Of a stretch of DNA of 64,000 bases, positions 50,235 through 57,974 are shown in pieces. The translations under genes were made by a program, and so were the position numbers. Each line of letters starts with the position of its first letter. Position 1 is the first letter of the stretch. The stretch comes from Williamsia maris (GTDB lineage: Bacteria; Actinomycetota; Actinomycetes; Mycobacteriales; Mycobacteriaceae): NCBI RefSeq assembly GCF_024171815.1, contig NZ_JAMTCJ010000002.1:558001-622000 (forward strand). The letters are read 5' to 3'. A model generated the notes under the pieces. It worked only from the letters and a program-made list of their open reading frames with translations, did no database searches and had not been told where the DNA came from.

Positions 50235-51698
50235 CTACCCGAAGCGGACGGTGATGTCGGAGTGGCCGACGCGGATGCGGTCGCCGTCGGCGAGTTCCCA
50301 GCTGCTCACGGCCACGTCGTTGACGGTGGTGCCGTTGGTGGAGTTCAGGTCGTGCAGCAGCGCGACGTGGCCGTCCCAGCGGATCTCGACGTGGCGACGG
50401 GAGACGCCGGTGTCGGGGAGCCGGAACTGGGCGTCCTGGCCGCGGCCGATGACGTTGGAGCCGTCACGCAGCGCGAAGGTGCGGTTGCTGCCGTCCTCGA
50501 GGACCAGCGTGATGGCGGTCGGCGCGTATGCCGGTGCGGCCGTCGCGGCGCCGTAGCCCTGGTCGTACCCGCCGCCCTGGTAGCCACCCTGGTCGTAGCC
50601 GCCGCCCGCGTAGCCGGCCTGGTCGTGCTGCGGGTCGGCGTAGCCCTGCTGGTAGCCGCCGCGAGGCGCGTACCCGCCCTGGTCGTAGCCGCCCTCGCGG
50701 TATGCCTCGTCCCGGTAGCCCGGGTCGGCGTAGTTCGGTGCCGCGTCGCCCTGCTGGTAGCCGCGGTCGTAGTTCTGGTCGTAGCCGCCCTGGTCGTATC
50801 CGCCGGCCTGGCCGTAGCCGCCCTGCTGGTAGCCGCCACCGGTCCGGTAGGCGCCCTGGTCGTAACCGGGCTGCTGCTCGTACCCGGCGTTGCGGTCGTA
50901 GCCGCCACCCTGCTGGTAACCGGCGTCGCGGTAGCCGCGGTCGGCGTAGTTCGGGTCGGCGTCGGGCGCGGCGTATCCACCTGCGTCGGCTCCACCGCGG
51001 TAACCACCCTGTTCGTAGCCGCCCTGCTCATAGCCGGCGCCGTTGACATAGCCGCCCTCGGCGGGCGCGCCGTAGCCGCGATCGGACTCGGGTGGGTAGG
51101 CGCCCTGGCCGTAGCCGCGGTCACCCTGGTCGTAGCCCCGCTCGCCCTGGTCGTATCCGCCTGCGGGTTCGTAACCGCGACGCTGGTCCGGTCCTGAGTT
51201 CTGGGTCATCGGCAAGGCTCCTGCTTCTGAGTTCGGGTGTGAACCGTGTGCGGTCGGGTGGGGGCGCGGCCGTGCTGCGGCCGGTGGTGGCGCGGACACC
51301 CGAGAACCGACCGGTTGCGGGCGGACATCGGGGTCGACCGCACCGCGTGCGCGGAACTGACCGGTGTGCAGCGTCGGTGAGTGCTCGAACTCGACGATCA
51401 CATCACCGTAGGTCTGCCACCCGTTGTCGCGGATGAAATGCTCCAAATGCTTGGAGAACGTCTTGCGGTTGAGCTCGTACTCGGCCGCCATCTGCTCGTG
51501 GTCGGTCGAGCTGACCACGACTGTGTAGCTGTTGGGCACGAGCTTTCCGCCGTCGCCGAGATCCTCGATGGAGTCCTCGGCCTCACGCTGCAGAGCGCCT
51601 TCGACCTCCTGGGGCGCGACCTTGCCCCCGAACACGCGGGCAAAACCGTCGTCGACCGCACCCTCGAGCTTGCGCTCGATTCGTTGCAGAATTCCCAT
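50235..51698 (-). CDS. fhaA: FHA-domain protein FhaA with DUF3662 and a Gly/Tyr/Gln-rich linker
   Basis: FhaA is the cytoplasmic adaptor that binds phosphorylated MurJ pseudokinase and CwlM in mycobacteria. The 487 residues comprise an N-terminal DUF3662 domain (about 1-115; MGILQRIERKLEG), a linker, a repetitive low-complexity segment (about 174-392) built from GGYDQ, RGYDQG and similar units, and a C-terminal FHA domain (about 398-487) with IGRGQDAQ, SRRHVEI and LNSTNGTTV. The ATG at 51696-51698 has GGGAGGT eight bases upstream. It heads the minus-strand signalling operon. Confidence 0.96.
   Translation of the reverse strand: MGILQRIERKLEGAVDDGFARVFGGKVAPQEVEGALQREAEDSIEDLGDGGKLVPNSYTVVVSSTDHEQMAAEYELNRKTFSKHLEHFIRDNGWQTYGDVIVEFEHSPTLHTGQFRARGAVDPDVRPQPVGSRVSAPPPAAARPRPHPTAHGSHPNSEAGALPMTQNSGPDQRRGYEPAGGYDQGERGYDQGDRGYGQGAYPPESDRGYGAPAEGGYVNGAGYEQGGYEQGGYRGGADAGGYAAPDADPNYADRGYRDAGYQQGGGYDRNAGYEQQPGYDQGAYRTGGGYQQGGYGQAGGYDQGGYDQNYDRGYQQGDAAPNYADPGYRDEAYREGGYDQGGYAPRGGYQQGYADPQHDQAGYAGGGYDQGGYQGGGYDQGYGAATAAPAYAPTAITLVLEDGSNRTFALRDGSNVIGRGQDAQFRLPDTGVSRRHVEIRWDGHVALLHDLNSTNGTTVNDVAVSSWELADGDRIRVGHSDITVRFG
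50570..51185. repeat. Degenerate repeats encoding the FhaA linker
   Basis: Imperfect copies of a short motif around TGGTCGTAGCCGCC recur throughout this stretch, encoding Gly-Gly-Tyr-Asp-Gln-type units on the minus strand. Confidence 0.8.
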
Positions 51699-52049
51699 GT
51701 CGGGGACCTCCCTTCGCGCCATCAGCGTGTCGCCGTGCTTCTTACGCCGTTTGATGATAGCGATTCAACTGGCCAATCGTGCCATCACGGCATCACCCGC
51801 CACGCTAGTCACAGGTGTCGCAGATGGGTAACCGGCCCCCGATCGGATGGACGCATCGCCCCGACCTGCGCATATGGATCACGCACCTGTGGCCGGGTGA
51901 CGCCGGGACGCCGCAACGGATTCGACGACGACTGGGTGCAATGGTGCGGGCGTGACGATTTAAGTGCGGTGGGGACTGCGTGCTATCGTCTTGCAGTCCG
52001 TTTCTGCAGCGGATTTTTCACCGCCCGGTCGCTTCGACGGGCAAGTCAC
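51699..52049. other. fhaA-tRNA-Leu divergent intergenic region
   Basis: This 351-bp gap contains no convincing gene. It should hold the promoters of the fhaA operon (leftward) and tRNA-Leu (rightward; a TATCGT near 51983 is a possible -10). At 51991-52002 it contains one copy of a 12-bp repeat that recurs after the tRNA. Confidence 0.5.
51991..52006. repeat. Direct repeat, left copy, flanking tRNA-Leu
   Basis: TTGCAGTCCGTT followed by TCTG matches the right copy at 52227-52242 in 15 of 16 bases. The two copies bracket tRNA-Leu. Confidence 0.6.
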
Positions 52050-52135
52050 GGGCGAGTGGCGGAATGGCAGACGCGCTGGCTTCAGGTGCCAGTGTCCTTC
52101 GGGACGTGGGGGTTCAAGTCCCCCTTCGCCCACCA
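52050..52135 (+). tRNA. tRNA-Leu (CAG anticodon)
   Basis: This 86-base class II tRNA has acceptor GGGCGAG with TTCGCCC, anticodon CAG at 52083-52085 inside a CTGGC-GCCAG stem, a long variable arm (TGTCCTTCGGGACG) and T-arm GGGGG-TTCAAGT-CCCCC. The 3' CCA is encoded (52133-52135), unlike the Ile and Ala tRNAs of this window. Confidence 0.97.
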
Positions 52136-52151
52136 TCAGGTTCGACGGGAC

Positions 52152-52180
52152 AGCCCGGATCGCGACATGCGATCCGGGCT
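52152..52180 (+). terminator. Intrinsic terminator of tRNA-Leu
   Basis: A perfect 12-bp stem (AGCCCGGATCGC at 52152-52163 with 52169-52180) and a five-base loop are followed by TTCTCGTCTC. Confidence 0.85.
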
Positions 52181-52226
52181 TTCTCGTCTCTCGGGCGCGG
52201 TCACGCGATCCGGCTTTACAAAATAT

Positions 52227-52242
52227 TTGCAGTCCGTTGCTG
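52227..52242. repeat. Direct repeat, right copy, flanking tRNA-Leu
   Basis: TTGCAGTCCGTT followed by GCTG is the second copy of the repeat at 51991. It lies in an unusually AT-rich spot (ACAAAATATTTGC). Confidence 0.6.
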
Positions 52243-52313
52243 TACTTCCCCCCGGCACCGCAGACCCTGGTGCCTCGACTCATCAGTGAGCATCGACGTC
52301 CGAAGGGGAAATC

Positions 52314-52844
52314 ATGAACTCACCCACCACCACCCGCGCCCGCATCGGGGCCATCGCCGCGGCCGCGGCCGTGGTCGCCGGTGGCATCGGCCTCGCCACC
52401 CCGGCGGTCGCGAACGCGGCACCGGTCACCAAGACCATCACGATCGACGCCAAGACCGCAGGCGCGAACAACGTCTTCGCCCAGAGCGGTGTGACCGTGG
52501 CCGCGGGGTCGACGGTGTCGGTGACGGCGACCGGGACGGCGACCTTCGATCCCGGCTACACGACCGACGTCGCGGGGCCGAACGGCTTCTCGACCCTCAA
52601 CTGCACCAGCTCGCCGGAGAGTCAGTGCGTGCTCGCCGACCGCCCCTTCATGGCGCTGGTGGGCAAGGTCGGCACCGCCGATCCCGTGCTGGTGGGTGCC
52701 GGCCCGACGACGCTGTCCGGCTCCGGCCCGCTGTCGTTCGCGTTCAACGACAACGTCGACGGCTTCGCCAACAACGAGGGTTCGTTCACCGTGACGATCA
52801 CCTACACACCGCCGTGCACCGGGATCTTCTGCTTCGGATCGTGA
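52314..52844 (+). CDS. Secreted protein resembling PA-IL (LecA) galactose-binding lectin
   Basis: This 176-residue protein has a clear signal peptide (basic start, AAAAAVVAGGIGLATPAVANA, cut near residue 36). The mature part resembles the Pseudomonas lectin LecA along its length: a beta strand TGTATFDPGY where LecA has ASYG, a Cys pair (NCTSSPESQC), FMALVGKVG, then SFAFNDN and FANNEGSFTVTI. In LecA the calcium ligands include Asp100, Asn107 and Asn108; here Asp146, Asn153 and Asn154 have the same spacing. Binding of galactose-type sugars such as arabinogalactan or host glycans is inference. GAAGGGGAAATC precedes the ATG. Single gene between terminators. Confidence 0.65.
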   Translation: MNSPTTTRARIGAIAAAAAVVAGGIGLATPAVANAAPVTKTITIDAKTAGANNVFAQSGVTVAAGSTVSVTATGTATFDPGYTTDVAGPNGFSTLNCTSSPESQCVLADRPFMALVGKVGTADPVLVGAGPTTLSGSGPLSFAFNDNVDGFANNEGSFTVTITYTPPCTGIFCFGS

Positions 52845-52884
52845 TCCCCGGCAGCACAACTCATCTGGAGAGACACTGAACCCG

Positions 52885-52922
52885 ACGAGCCGGGCAGTCC
52901 CATCCAGGGTTGTCCGGCTCGT
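52885..52922. terminator. Hairpin between the lectin-like gene and the GAP-family gene
   Basis: ACGAGCCGGGCA (52885-52896) pairs with 52911-52922 over 12 bases with one G-U pair. It lies between convergent genes and may serve both directions. Confidence 0.7.
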
Positions 52923-52956
52923 TCGTCGTTCGTCGTCGAGTGCCTCGCGACGGCGC

Positions 52957-53613
52957 TCAGCCCGCCAGCGAGTCGATGGCGAGGACGGCGGCGATGACCG
53001 CACCGATCATGAGGATGACCGACACGACGCGTGACGCGATCGGCAGCGCGCGTTGCATGCGGTCGAGCAGGCGCTGACCGGTCTCCTGCGGGAACAGTGT
53101 CAACGCGAGCAGCAGGCTCGTGACCGGGACGAGTGCGATCAGTACGAACACGACCGACACGACCACACGGACGACCGTGCCGTCGTCGGCCATCACCGCG
53201 ATCGCCCCGTAGAACGGCGCCGACGTCAACGACTGGATCGCCCACGTGAGCAGTCCCAGCGCGAAGGCGCCGAGTGGACGCACCGTGCGTTGTACGGGGA
53301 GCGATGTGGGTGGACGACGGAAGCCCTGCACCGCCATCCCGAAGACGACGACGGCGATCACCAGCGCGATCACCGCGATCGCGGTCGGGGGGAACGCGTC
53401 GATCGCGCGATGGACGAGCCCGAGGATCACGGTGAACGAGAACGCCAGCGTGATCGCCAGTCCGCACACTCCGCCGACCACGAAGGCGCCTGCCGTCCGG
53501 ACGTAGGCACCTCGCGACGGGGCGGAGACCCATACATAGGACACCGCGAGCAGAGCCAGGACGTTGATCGAGTCGACCGCCGCCAGCGGGACGATCGCAA
53601 GAATCGAGTTCAT
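52957..53613 (-). CDS. GAP/LysE-superfamily membrane protein
   Basis: This 218-residue integral membrane protein with about six helices starts MNSILAIVPLAAVDSINVLAL. This N-terminus, with its buried Asp-Ser and the mid-protein SAPFYGAIAV, resembles the GAP (Sap) family of the LysE superfamily. Mycobacterial members export glycolipids and sulfolipids. Substrate unknown. The ATG at 53611-53613 is chosen because earlier starts add 16 non-hydrophobic residues. It lies downstream of marC on the same strand, with a 61-bp gap. Confidence 0.7.
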   Translation of the reverse strand: MNSILAIVPLAAVDSINVLALLAVSYVWVSAPSRGAYVRTAGAFVVGGVCGLAITLAFSFTVILGLVHRAIDAFPPTAIAVIALVIAVVVFGMAVQGFRRPPTSLPVQRTVRPLGAFALGLLTWAIQSLTSAPFYGAIAVMADDGTVVRVVVSVVFVLIALVPVTSLLLALTLFPQETGQRLLDRMQRALPIASRVVSVILMIGAVIAAVLAIDSLAG

Positions 53614-53674
53614 CGTCGCTGATTGTGCCGCAGGGGTGTGCCGCCCGAGACCACCAGGCACCGGCTGTGCACAC

Positions 53675-54292
53675 TCAGCGCGCGTCGATGAACCCCATGA
53701 TCGAGTTCGCGATGAGCTGCACGGCGATCGCGGCCAGCAGCAGACCGGCGATCTTGGCCACCAGCGTCACCCCGCCCACCCCGAGGATGCGGATCAGCAC
53801 GGTGGAGAACCGCAGGACCAGGGCGAGAACGAGATGGACGGTGATGATCGCCGCGGCGATGGCGATGTAGGCCGCTCCGTGGCCGTCGGCCTGCGACACC
53901 GCGACGATGACCGCCGCGATGGCGCCCGGTCCGGCCAGCAGCGGGGTCCCCAGCGGCACCAGGGCCACGTTGACGCCGTCGGCGGCCTTGGGTGAGGACG
54001 CGTTGCCCTGCCCGGTCAGCAGCTGCAATGCGACGAGCAGCAACAGCAGACCGCCTGCGCCCTGCAGCGCCGGGACGCCGATGTGCAGGTAGCTGAGGAT
54101 GAACTTGCCGCCGAGGGCGAACGTGCTGATCACCAGGAAGCTGATCGCGGGGGCCTGCCAGGCCGCACGGTGTCGCTCGGCGGGCGTCTGATGTCCCACC
54201 AGCGACAGGAAGATCGGGATCTGACCGGGCGGGTCCATGATCACGATCAGCGTGATGAGGACCGTTGTGTACTCGGTGACGTCGAAACCCAC
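53675..54292 (-). CDS. MarC-family integral membrane protein
   Basis: This 205-residue protein with six membrane helices has the MarC signatures: IMDPPGQIPIFLSL near the start, and VPLGTPLLAGPGAIAAVIV after a short loop in the middle. MarC was once tied to multidrug resistance but the function is unsettled. The gene is followed by the GAP-family gene on the same strand. Confidence 0.88.
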   Translation of the reverse strand: MGFDVTEYTTVLITLIVIMDPPGQIPIFLSLVGHQTPAERHRAAWQAPAISFLVISTFALGGKFILSYLHIGVPALQGAGGLLLLLVALQLLTGQGNASSPKAADGVNVALVPLGTPLLAGPGAIAAVIVAVSQADGHGAAYIAIAAAIITVHLVLALVLRFSTVLIRILGVGGVTLVAKIAGLLLAAIAVQLIANSIMGFIDAR

Positions 54293-54344
54293 CTGAGCAG
54301 TGTGGGCCGCGACCGCCCGTCAGGCGAATCGCGGCCCGATCCGA

Positions 54345-55391
54345 TCAGGCGGAGGCGGCGATCGGCGGCAGCGTGACGACCTGGCCGGCGTAGGCCAGAC
54401 CCGCACCGAATCCCATCAGCAACGCGGTGTCGCCGGGCTTGGCCTCACCGCTGCGCAGGAGCTCTTCCATGGCCATCGGGATCGACGCGGCGCTGGTGTT
54501 GCCCGACTGCGAGATGTCGTTGGCGACGACCGTGTTGTCCGGGAACTTGAGCACGCGGACGAGTGCCTCGGTGATGCGGCTGTTGGCCTGGTGCGGGATG
54601 AACGCGTCGATGTCCTCCGGCGTGACGCCGGCGTTGTCGATGGCGTCACGGCAGGCCTTCTCGAGGAACGTGATCGCCCAGCGGAACACCGCGGGACCGT
54701 TCATGCGGATGTAGGGCCGGACCGACGTGCCGCCGGTGGCCTCGGCCTCGGCGACCTCGTCGAAGTACTGCCCGAAGTCCTTGTCCTGCTTGATGGCCGT
54801 GGTCTGCGAGCCGTCGCTGCCCCACGAGACCGGTCCGACGCCCTCGACGTCGGACGGTCCGATCACCACGGCACCCGCGCCGTCGGCGAAGATGAACGCG
54901 CAGCTGCGGTCGGTCGGATCCAACAGGTCGGTCAGTCGTTCGACGCCGACGACCAGTGCGTACTTGGCCGCACCGGAGCGGACCAGCCCCGCGGCCGTGG
55001 CCAGCGAGTAGCAGAACCCGGCACAACCGGCGCCGACGTCGAACGCCGCGCAGTTCTCGATGCCGAGTTCGGTGGCCAGGACGGCGCCCGCGGACGGACC
55101 GAGTACGAGCATCGACGATGTCGCGAGCACGATGGCGCCGATCTGCGCGGGGTCCACGCCGGAGGCCTCGAGGGCCTTGCGGGCCGCCGCGAGGCTCATG
55201 CTGACGATGGTCTCGTCGTCACCCGCGAAACCACGGGTCTTGATGCCCGAGCGGGTCTGGATCCACTCGTCGCTCGAGTCGATCGCCTCGATGATCTCCG
55301 AGTTCGGTACCGACCGGCGTGGACGGTAGACACCCAATCCCAGGATGCCGACGTGGTCGGTGGTCGATGCGGTCGAGATTCCGGCGGTCAT
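54345..55391 (-). CDS. FabH-like 3-oxoacyl-ACP synthase III
   Basis: KAS III enzymes condense an acyl-CoA primer with malonyl-ACP. The 348 residues hold the complete catalytic triad: Cys123 in GAGCAGF, His in FIPHQAN, and Asn in SGNTSAAS. WIQTRSGI and FADGAGAVVIG are family signatures. The ATG has GAGGAGAAGTAG upstream. It stands alone rather than in a fatty-acid cluster. It could start housekeeping fatty acids or prime a special lipid; the sequence does not decide. In mycobacteria the equivalent links FAS I products to mycolate synthesis. Confidence 0.9.
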   Translation of the reverse strand: MTAGISTASTTDHVGILGLGVYRPRRSVPNSEIIEAIDSSDEWIQTRSGIKTRGFAGDDETIVSMSLAAARKALEASGVDPAQIGAIVLATSSMLVLGPSAGAVLATELGIENCAAFDVGAGCAGFCYSLATAAGLVRSGAAKYALVVGVERLTDLLDPTDRSCAFIFADGAGAVVIGPSDVEGVGPVSWGSDGSQTTAIKQDKDFGQYFDEVAEAEATGGTSVRPYIRMNGPAVFRWAITFLEKACRDAIDNAGVTPEDIDAFIPHQANSRITEALVRVLKFPDNTVVANDISQSGNTSAASIPMAMEELLRSGEAKPGDTALLMGFGAGLAYAGQVVTLPPIAASA

Positions 55392-55479
55392 CTACTTCTC
55401 CTCATGCACGAACGTCCGGTCCCCAACCACACCGGTGACTCCTGCCGCCGCACATGCGCACGGCGTCTCCTGCGAGCCT

Positions 55480-55485
55480 AAACTC
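55480..55485 (+). promoter_or_regulatory. Candidate -10 of the pirin gene
   Basis: TAAACT lies 57 bp before the pirin ATG in the divergent fabH-pirin region. No clear -35 is seen. Confidence 0.35.
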
Positions 55486-55542
55486 CGTCGCGGGCCGTGA
55501 CACACACGGTGCCGCTATTTCATGACGGGGAGGTCCCGGTCG

Positions 55543-56286
55543 ATGCCGGTCGCGGTGATTCGTGGTGCGCAGCGCCACCACTGGAGCAACGAATGGCTGC
55601 ATTCGGCGCAGTCGTTCCCGGTCACCGGCAACTTCGACCTCCAGGCCAACGCGTTCGGCGTGCTCATGGTGCACAACGAGGACGTCGTCGATGTCGGGTC
55701 CGGATTCGACACCCACCAGCACCGCGACTCCGAGATCGTCACCTGGCTGTTGGCGGGCAGCATCGAGCATCGCGACTCCAGCGGGCACAGCGGGGTGATC
55801 GTCCCGGGCCTGGTCCAGCGGATGACCGCGGGCCGCGGCATCACCCACTCCGAACGCAACGCGTCCACCCGGGCCGAGGGGCTCGCCGCGCACGTCGTGC
55901 AGATGTGGTTGCCGCCCGACACCGACGGACTCGATCCGAGCTACGCCGAGCGGGACTTCACCGCCGACCTCGCCGACGGGGCGTTGGTGCCGGTGGTGTC
56001 CGGGCTGCGCCGACACGCCGACACCCCGGCCGTGTCGATCGCCAATCGCTATGTCGCACTGCATGTCGCGCGCCTGCCGTCCGGGGTGCGGGTCGATCTG
56101 CCGCCCGCGCAGTTCGGGCACCTGTTCGTCGCGCGTGGCGAGGTGGAGGTCGACGGTGTCGGGGTCCTGGCCGCCGGCGACGTCACGCGCCACACCGACA
56201 TGGCCGCCGACGGACCGGCCGCGGTGACGGCCGTGTCCGACGTCGAGATCCTCTACTGGGAGATGCACGCCTCGTTCGACCTCTGA
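55543..56286 (+). CDS. Pirin-family bicupin protein
   Basis: Pirins are iron-binding cupins; some act as quercetin dioxygenases or redox-sensitive regulators. The 247 residues keep all four metal ligands: His58 and His60 in THQHRD, His102 and Glu104 in ITHSER. The second cupin lacks metal residues, as in the family. The ATG at 55543 has GGGGAGGT eight bases upstream, so the ATG at 55522 is less likely. The catalysed reaction is not evident. Confidence 0.9.
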   Translation: MPVAVIRGAQRHHWSNEWLHSAQSFPVTGNFDLQANAFGVLMVHNEDVVDVGSGFDTHQHRDSEIVTWLLAGSIEHRDSSGHSGVIVPGLVQRMTAGRGITHSERNASTRAEGLAAHVVQMWLPPDTDGLDPSYAERDFTADLADGALVPVVSGLRRHADTPAVSIANRYVALHVARLPSGVRVDLPPAQFGHLFVARGEVEVDGVGVLAAGDVTRHTDMAADGPAAVTAVSDVEILYWEMHASFDL

Positions 56287-56400
56287 GCCGGCGAGGACCC
56301 ACCGGCACGGGTCCTGCGACCGATCACTGGCACTTCGACAAACAATTGGTGACACTGGATGTGCGTGCGCCCAAGTCGGGGCGGCCGGGGGGAGAGATCG

Positions 56401-57605
56401 ATGGAGGGGCGGACCGAGGTCATCCGTCGCCTGCACCAGCAGGCGTACACCGTGATCAACGGGTTCTCGTCGAAGGTGCCCGCACACGACGACGCCCCGA
56501 GCGCTCCCGTCGAGCACGACATGGTGCACGGGTCGCGTCTCAACGTCGACCTGTACTTCCGCTACCTGCAGACGCGGACGATGCCGACGACCGAGGAGCT
56601 CGGTCCGCTCATCGAGCTCGCGCTCATGCGTCAGCGCGACGGCGTTCCCCTCGAGGAGATCCTGGCGGTGTACCAGGGCGGCGCGACGACGATCTGGGAC
56701 CAGCTGACCGGTGCGTTGGTCGAGCAGGACAGCGCGTTCATGCTGGAATCCGCCGCCGCGCTGGTCCGGTACCTGACCACCGTCACCGGCCAGATCGCCG
56801 TCGCGTGCAGTCCGCTGATCGTCTCCGACCATGTGTGGACGCGAGGTGACGCGAAGCGCGCGGTCGCGACGGCACTGCTCAGTGGGGCCTCACCGCCGCC
56901 GGGAACCCTCGATCGCGCCGGCCCGCTGGCGAAGGCGTATGTGGTGGCGGCGTTCGAACCCGCCCCGCACTGCGATCCCCGCATCCTGCGCGAGATCCAC
57001 ACCCGCACCGCGGCGGACGACGGCGCGTTGACGGTGTCGGACACGTCGGGGTGGACGGCGTTGATCCCGGCGGCCGCAACCGATGTCGACGGGCGTGGGG
57101 CGGTCGAGGTCCTCGAGGGTTTCGTCCCGCGGTCCGACCTGTCGGAGGTGTCCCCGACGTTCTGGGCCGGTGTGTCCGCACCGGCCACCCCGACGGGCAT
57201 CCCCGCCGCGCGGATCGAGGCCAGACACTGTGTCGCACAGCCCGGTTGCTCGAGCGGTCCGACAGCCTCTGCGTCGGTGACGACGTGCTGTTCCCGTACG
57301 TGGTGGCGACCGCTCGGCCCGCCCATCCGTACCTGGAGCGGGTCAGTGATGCACTGAGGTCGGATTCGGTTGCGCAGGAGACGTTGTGGACGTTCCTCGA
57401 CAACTCGTGCAATCAGCTGGCGACGGCGCAGAGCATGCACATCCATCGCAACACCGTGGCCTACCGGTTGGCGCGGGTGGCGAAACTGACCGGACACGAT
57501 CCCCAGGACCCCGAGGGCAGCTGGGTGTTGGCCGCGGCGCGACTGCACGGCCGTGATCGCGGGAACGTCGCCTCGGACGGCGACGCCCCGGAGACGTCGG
57601 GCTAG
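56401..57605 (+). pseudogene. PucR-type transcriptional regulator interrupted by a one-base frameshift
   Basis: Read through, this is a regulator of about 400 residues with an N-terminal ligand-sensing region (VIRRLHQQAYTVINGF, LALMRQRDGVPLEEILAVYQ), a GGDEF-like middle and a C-terminal PucR helix-turn-helix (FLDNSCNQLATAQSMHIHRN, then TVAYRLARVAKLTG). The frame breaks at about 57240: the first frame ends in 39 residues unlike the family, and the second resumes with ARLLERSDSLCVGDDVLFPY. One missing G in CACAGCCCGG would restore it. This may be a real pseudogene or a sequencing error; codon use is normal on both sides. The ATG at 56401 has GGGGGGAGAG upstream. Confidence 0.8.
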
Positions 57606-57889
57606 GAGTCCGAGACCTCGGGGTGGATCTCGAGGAGCGCGGCGTCGTCGACGAAGACGATGTGTCCACCGTCGATGTCCACGGCCCACCGGCGTGCGGT
57701 GGCCACCCGCTCGGTGCCGATCCCGACCGGGGTTCCGGCGAGGTCGCCGAAGTCGTCCACGATCACTCCGCGGGCTCCGACGCCGTCGCCGGTGTCGACG
57801 ACGACCGTCAAGCCGATGGCGGGGTGGGTCTCGGGCTGCTCGGCGAGGGCAGTCGTCGGGCGCGTCGCACCTCGACCAGGCGTTTTCAT
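57602..57889 (-). CDS. Conserved hypothetical protein, 95 residues
   Basis: I do not recognise a named family. The protein is compact and acidic, with beta-strand-like segments (LTVVVDTGDGVGARGVIVDDFG, WAVDIDGGHIVFVDDAALL). The GDG-x-G-x-RGVIVDDFG stretch suggests a small beta-barrel such as a preprotein or SH3-like fold (weak inference). Its 3' end overlaps the convergent PucR gene by four bases. Confidence 0.6.
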   Translation of the reverse strand: MKTPGRGATRPTTALAEQPETHPAIGLTVVVDTGDGVGARGVIVDDFGDLAGTPVGIGTERVATARRWAVDIDGGHIVFVDDAALLEIHPEVSDS

Positions 57890-57974
57890 GGATTCGACTA
57901 TCTCACACCGTTGATAGTGTCAGTCGCCGGTGGCAGAAACGTGAGCGACGCCTCAGCGAGCTCGGAAGGAGACC

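Noticed and set aside
52050-52135. An integrated element at tRNA-Leu
   Set aside because: No integrase, phage or plasmid genes are present; only the short flanking repeat remains, reported separately as an open question.
56401-57605. Two separate regulator genes
   Set aside because: Neither half is a complete protein, and they join in one PucR-like sequence if one base is restored; the frame of the second has no start near the break.
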